Positions 59,958 to 64,000 of a DNA stretch of 64,000 nt are shown piece by piece. Under the pieces are notes generated by a model. The model did not search any database, had not been told where the DNA came from, and was given only the letters and a program-made list of their open reading frames with translations. The DNA lies in assembly GCA_008477525.1 (NCBI GenBank), contig SPDT01000006.1:3561501-3625500 (forward strand), in the 5' to 3' direction. The stretch comes from Hypomyces perniciosus. Lineage: Eukaryota; Ascomycota; Sordariomycetes; Hypocreales; Hypocreaceae. Position 1 is the stretch's first letter; each line of letters starts with the position of its first letter. The position numbers and the translations under genes are program-made.

Positions 59958-62900
59958 CTAGTCTGCCAAAACCTCTCGTAGCATGACCAAGAAGTTCTCC
60001 GTTAGCTTATGAACTTCTGAGATCGGAGGCTTCACCGGCTCTCCTGCTGATCGGCGCAGACGGTCCTGTCTCTTCATCCGTCTCCGCCGCTCAGCTTCTA
60101 TGGGATCCAATTCATCCTCCTTCGCGGCTTCAGTTTCAGACTCGGAGCCATCGTCGTATGTCAGGTCCTCCAAGTCTTGTCCGTTCAGGCCAAAATCGGC
60201 CGAACTGAAATTCATCCCCGCTGGCATCATGCCAACCCCAGGCTGTCCCTCTGCCGCCATCTTCTGCTGTGTCTTATCGCTATGCCACTTCTTTCTAGCC
60301 TCCTGCCATGCGATTAATGTGTTAATTTCTTCAATTGCCTTCTCCTTGTCCAGTGTCCCACTGCTGACGCAGCCTTCGAACAGCGCGTTGACATTCAACG
60401 TCCCATTCTTGGGACCCTTACGGAGGAATTCGAGGATGCCCTCAATCCACCCCATGAGCTGAGTGAAAAGTCCGTTATCGTGTGTATGGACCTCATGCAC
60501 AAACTTGTAAAAGTTGTGCTCATGTCTCGCACACAAGTCGATGAATGCCTGAACTGTCTGGTTAGGATCTGCAGACGCATCCTCTTCTCTACATTTTTCG
60601 ACGACCTATTTATCCTCATTGTTAGCGCTTTCTCTCTCCCAATTTCTTTCCTTGACTCATTTTCAGTCAGTTGCTGGCTTACCTGGATCATGTCATCAAT
60701 AAAGACGGCAAAGTCGGTGACGCTGTTGTAAACATTTGCTGACTTATACACCCTCACAAGAGGTTCATAGAAAATGGTAAACAAGTCCCGCAGCAGTTGT
60801 AGCGTAACAGGCTCCTCAATTAGCTGTAGCATCATGCTCTTATCGCGGTGCCGTGTGCAAAGCTTGAGCAGTTGCTTGAGATATGAAAAGAGTTGTGCCC
60901 CCTGCTTAAGTTCCTCGTCAATGTTTTCCACAGCGTTATTGAATGCAGCGTAGGCGATGTACAGACGCTGGACCTGCTCGTCCGTCAACTCAGGCTCTAT
61001 TAGCCCAGAAGTCAATATCACCACAATCAGGTCATCGCCCCGATCCTCGGCTTCGTGGCGGATGGCGTTCTTGATATCTTCCTCAGCATGCGTATACTTC
61101 TTCAACTTCTCGGTGAAGACGGGGTCGCCTATCTTGGCATCCAGGGCATCGATTGATCTCTGAAAGCTTCTGATGCCGTCATTTAGTGCCAGCGAAAACA
61201 TACGTTGCATCAGTGACCGAGTTCCGAAGGGTTGAGCGAGGAAGATGTCGAGGATGCCGGACATGACAGCTGCGGGGTTCGCAATTCGAATGACGTTTTT
61301 GACGACTGTGTATGGGATAAGTGAGTGAATGCGCTTTGCCTGCGCAAACATGTCGGCAGAGTTGTCCTCAGCCAGGAAAAGATGGTAGATGACAGCGGCA
61401 ATTTCGATCCGGAGCCACTCAGCGAATTTTCGATATTGAAGACTGAGGTCCTGGATGGTTTCTTTTTCCTTGATCTCTTTGAAGAGCAATGTGAGTCCGT
61501 TGCGCTCCACGATATCTCGTCGGAACCTGATTCTGGTTAGCAGACGTACGCCAGCAATGCCAGGTCAGAGGTTGCTTACTGTTCCATATACTCGTCGAGC
61601 TCGGCAGCTCGTCTTCTAGCAATCTCGTAAAATTCCTTCTGCTCCTCCATGCGCTTCTCATCAACTGCCATGCGTCTCATGATGTCTTCCACATCGTCAT
61701 CCGTTGGAGTGATAGGATCACCGCTCAGAAATTCTTGCATGGCCTTGGTGTTGGCTATCTGGGGGTTGTGTAGGAGAGATCGCAAGAAGGCCCGTAGCGA
61801 AACTCGTTGGTTTTCACGCCACAGGATAAAAGTCTGTACGCGATTTTAGTTCTCAATTTTATTGGGCACTGCGAGCACTTGAAACAAACCTCTTCCTTTG
61901 CATTCCCTGGGCTCAACCGACCATTGATAGATGGAGATACATTTCGAGACCGATTGGATCTCGATGATCTTATGGAAGCTGGGCCTCTGTGGCCTATTCC
62001 ATCAGTTAGCAAGGACATTCCAACCTCGAGACGAAAGGGTCGTTCTTCCTTACCTGAGGGAGAAAGCATTGAGCCGACACTATTTCTATTTTGTGAGAGC
62101 CCTGTTACCCGGGTTGATACGGAGGAAACTGAGGAGGCATCGGAATCATTGCCTCCTCCAACAAATGATGGGAAGAAACCACTTGCTCTCGTATCTGACT
62201 TGTTCTTCTTCGGCAACGCAGACAAGACCCTGCCCGGAAGTTCAGTTCGTAGCCCTTTGTGTAGCTTGCTGAAATCGCCGTATCTCCGACCAACGAAGTG
62301 TTCCAATTCCCCCTTTCTCTTTATTCGCAGAATAAACTCGGCATGTTTGTGGTGTCTGATATTCCGCTTGACCGATGTGACTCGGACACCGGCAACGTTG
62401 ACGTCCCATCCATTGATATAGTTGCCCTCTGGAAGAGTGTTCATAACACCCCGATCAATAGCACTGCTGTCCACAATTTCGAGTTCGGAGAACTTGATGC
62501 GCTCCTCAAACCCTGACGAAGTGCCGATTCCCGAGACCATCATCAATTCAACCAGCTTCTTGGCCTTGATGGCCAGCTTTCTGCGTTTCGTTTCCTCGAG
62601 GCGATCTTCAGAAGACGAGATTTGCTTCAGGGCGAATGATTCGAGAAACTGCGAGTTGTGGGTTAGCTGATTCCCATTGCCCACAGTGGGTTGCGCAACA
62701 ACGTACAACTTGCAGCTTGTCCTGCCAAAACTCCTTCTCCCTCGCCTTATCCAAAAAAGGGAAATGCCGGACATGGTGGACAAAGATGTATCTCAGAATG
62801 GGAAGCTCGGATTCCTGCGGAGAGACTTCGCCGTGGTCTGACTTGAAAGGCGCGCCGAATCGTTGTAAGGCTGTGGGAGAGTTAAGCTCGCTGACTTCCC

Positions 62901-63140
62901 ACTTGACCTGTTCGGACATGAGCTCCCTTTTCAGGTCTATTTACAATCGTTGGTTAGCTAGTTAGTTCGAGTTGAATCTAGCAGAAACAGTAAGCCAGAC
63001 AAAAGAGAAATAAACTCACAGTGTTCTTGTTTCCCCGTTAGCGAATGTCCCGGTGGCGGAGCAGACCCGGAGCTGTTTGTGCGGACAGGCAGCGAGATCG
63101 CTCCATCGTTATCCGGCTTTACTTCCTTGGTAGTGGCCAT
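59958..63140 (-). CDS. PXB and PX domain protein (yeast Ypr097w type)
   Basis: Six exons (63020-63140, 62707-62936, 61890-62648, 61580-61833, 60683-61526, 59958-60605) give 951 aa. The N-terminal region (about 40-150) matches the PX-associated PXB domain (YLKRELMSEQVKWEVSELN start, FWQDKLQ). A PX domain begins near 195, with the lipid-contact segment RRYGDFSKLH. It is split by a Ser/Gly-rich insertion of about 90 residues and resumes at RVSLRAFLRSLL. The long helical region from about 430 to 850 corresponds to the fungal DUF3818 region. PX domains bind phosphoinositides, so it should be a peripheral endosomal or vacuolar membrane protein; the yeast relative is linked to lipid handling. The C-terminal tail is acidic, then basic. 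The third intron uses GTTTGT. The product's precise role is unknown. Confidence 0.88.
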
Positions 63141-64000
63141 GGCGAGAGCGATGTTTCTACTCTCCAGAGAATATGACCAGGAAGATGAAAGCGCTCGTGG
63201 AGAGTCGGAATGATGAGGTTTTCGTGTACTGTCGAGGTTGGCTCTCCTGGACCTTAGGTCAGCATTGTAGCAGCCTGACGTACGGAGTACTTTGGCGGGG
63301 TAGCTTGGCGCTGTCTAGCACTCCGTAGCGCAGCTATCGTCTCAACGAACCACTTATAAGAGATCCTCGTCACACTTGCAATCGCGACAAGAGAAAGACG
63401 AAGAAATGGGGAAAGAAAGGGGGTTAAGGACAGCTGAGGAAAGGGAAGGCAAAAGTCTTCTATGTTGAAGAAGATGACCCGTCGGCGATTCAAAAGCCGC
63501 TTGAGAAACCATCAGCTAGAAGAAGCCTCAATCCACCAGCAACCACAGCCGCCTTTGCATGGATGCTATGGGGGGACCCGCGTGGGCGCAGTTCAGATAC
63601 ATCCATACTAATGTATGATGTTAGGTGCATGATCACCGATGATGGCAGCGCGTACTTCGTAGGCGGTGATTTGATTGGCATGACATGGGCTCCAAGCCAC
63701 CTGATGTGACTGGGCTAGAGCCCTTGAATCCAAAGGGAATAACTTCCATGCTAGTAAAGAGACGTCTATGTAAGGGCGTAGCAACAAGGCTGATTCCAAA
63801 TCTCGGCTTTATCATACAACCTATCGGTGATAGAAACCCATGACCAACCTCACTCCCTCCTCGGCCATTGCACCAAAGCCAACCGGCATTTTCTTCTTCT
63901 CCCTTGTTATAGAGATAACAGAGCTGCACCCAACTTCACGACTAACAACATCGTATTGTGGAATTAGAGATACGCGTACTTCGTATGTATTACCAATATT
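63141..64000. promoter_or_regulatory. upstream region of the PX gene, to the window end
   Basis: This 860-bp region holds the promoter of the PX gene. It includes TACGGAGTA at 63285 and TACTTCGTA at 63650 and 63976. No gene or part of one was recognised before the window edge. Confidence 0.45.

Overview
The window is nuclear DNA of a filamentous ascomycete, most likely a member of the Sordariomycetes and probably Hypocreales. The genes carry short spliceosomal introns (about 50-90 bp, donors such as GTAAGT, GTATGT and GTACGT, branch points such as CTAAC or CTAAT 10-20 bp before the acceptor AG). The proteins are typical of this group: a group III HAMP-repeat histidine kinase, a PRD-4/CHK2 kinase, a BAR-PH-ArfGAP and a SAM-HMG-box protein. 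There are no operons. Genes lie on both strands and are separated by intergenic DNA rich in a short TACGAAGTA/TACGGAGTA motif. The lineage is inferred from gene content only.

Left part (1-17150): a plus-strand WW plus PhoD-like phosphatase gene (213-3936) converges on a run of five minus-strand genes. These are phosphomannomutase (4319-5372), a GRF zinc-finger protein (5825-7189), eIF3 subunit m (7889-9266), a CHK2-type checkpoint kinase (9996-12237) and a BAR-PH-ArfGAP (13522-17149). A divergent intergenic region of about 1.9 kb then leads to a Munc13-like C2 protein (19007-23239). Together these cover mannose activation, translation initiation, DNA-damage and clock signalling, and membrane traffic.

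Middle (23240-46964): the osmosensor/fungicide-target histidine kinase Nik1/Os-1 (27517-31837) sits behind 4.3 kb of non-coding DNA holding a 9-bp minisatellite. A small coiled-coil gene with an apparent frameshift follows (32877-33690). After 5.8 kb without a recognisable gene come a SAM plus HMG-box regulator (39450-41405) and the condensin kleisin CAP-H/Brn1 (42827-45440).

Right part (46965-64000): a Na+/Ca2+-exchanger-family transporter (46965-50051) is followed by the one accessory patch. It holds a decayed GH18 chitinase on the minus strand (50353-52890), head to head with a 5'-truncated, stop-interrupted remnant on the plus strand (52858-53697), then an F-box-like gene (54277-55631) and a doubtful broken ORF. 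Conserved genes return with the succinate dehydrogenase flavoprotein (56311-58604) and a PXB-PX protein (59958-63140). Between these two lie an AT-rich island and a MITE-like inverted-repeat element.

All exon boundaries were worked out by hand from splice signals, frame continuity and family motifs. None has been checked against transcripts or database searches. No RNA gene, CRISPR array or intact transposon was recognised.
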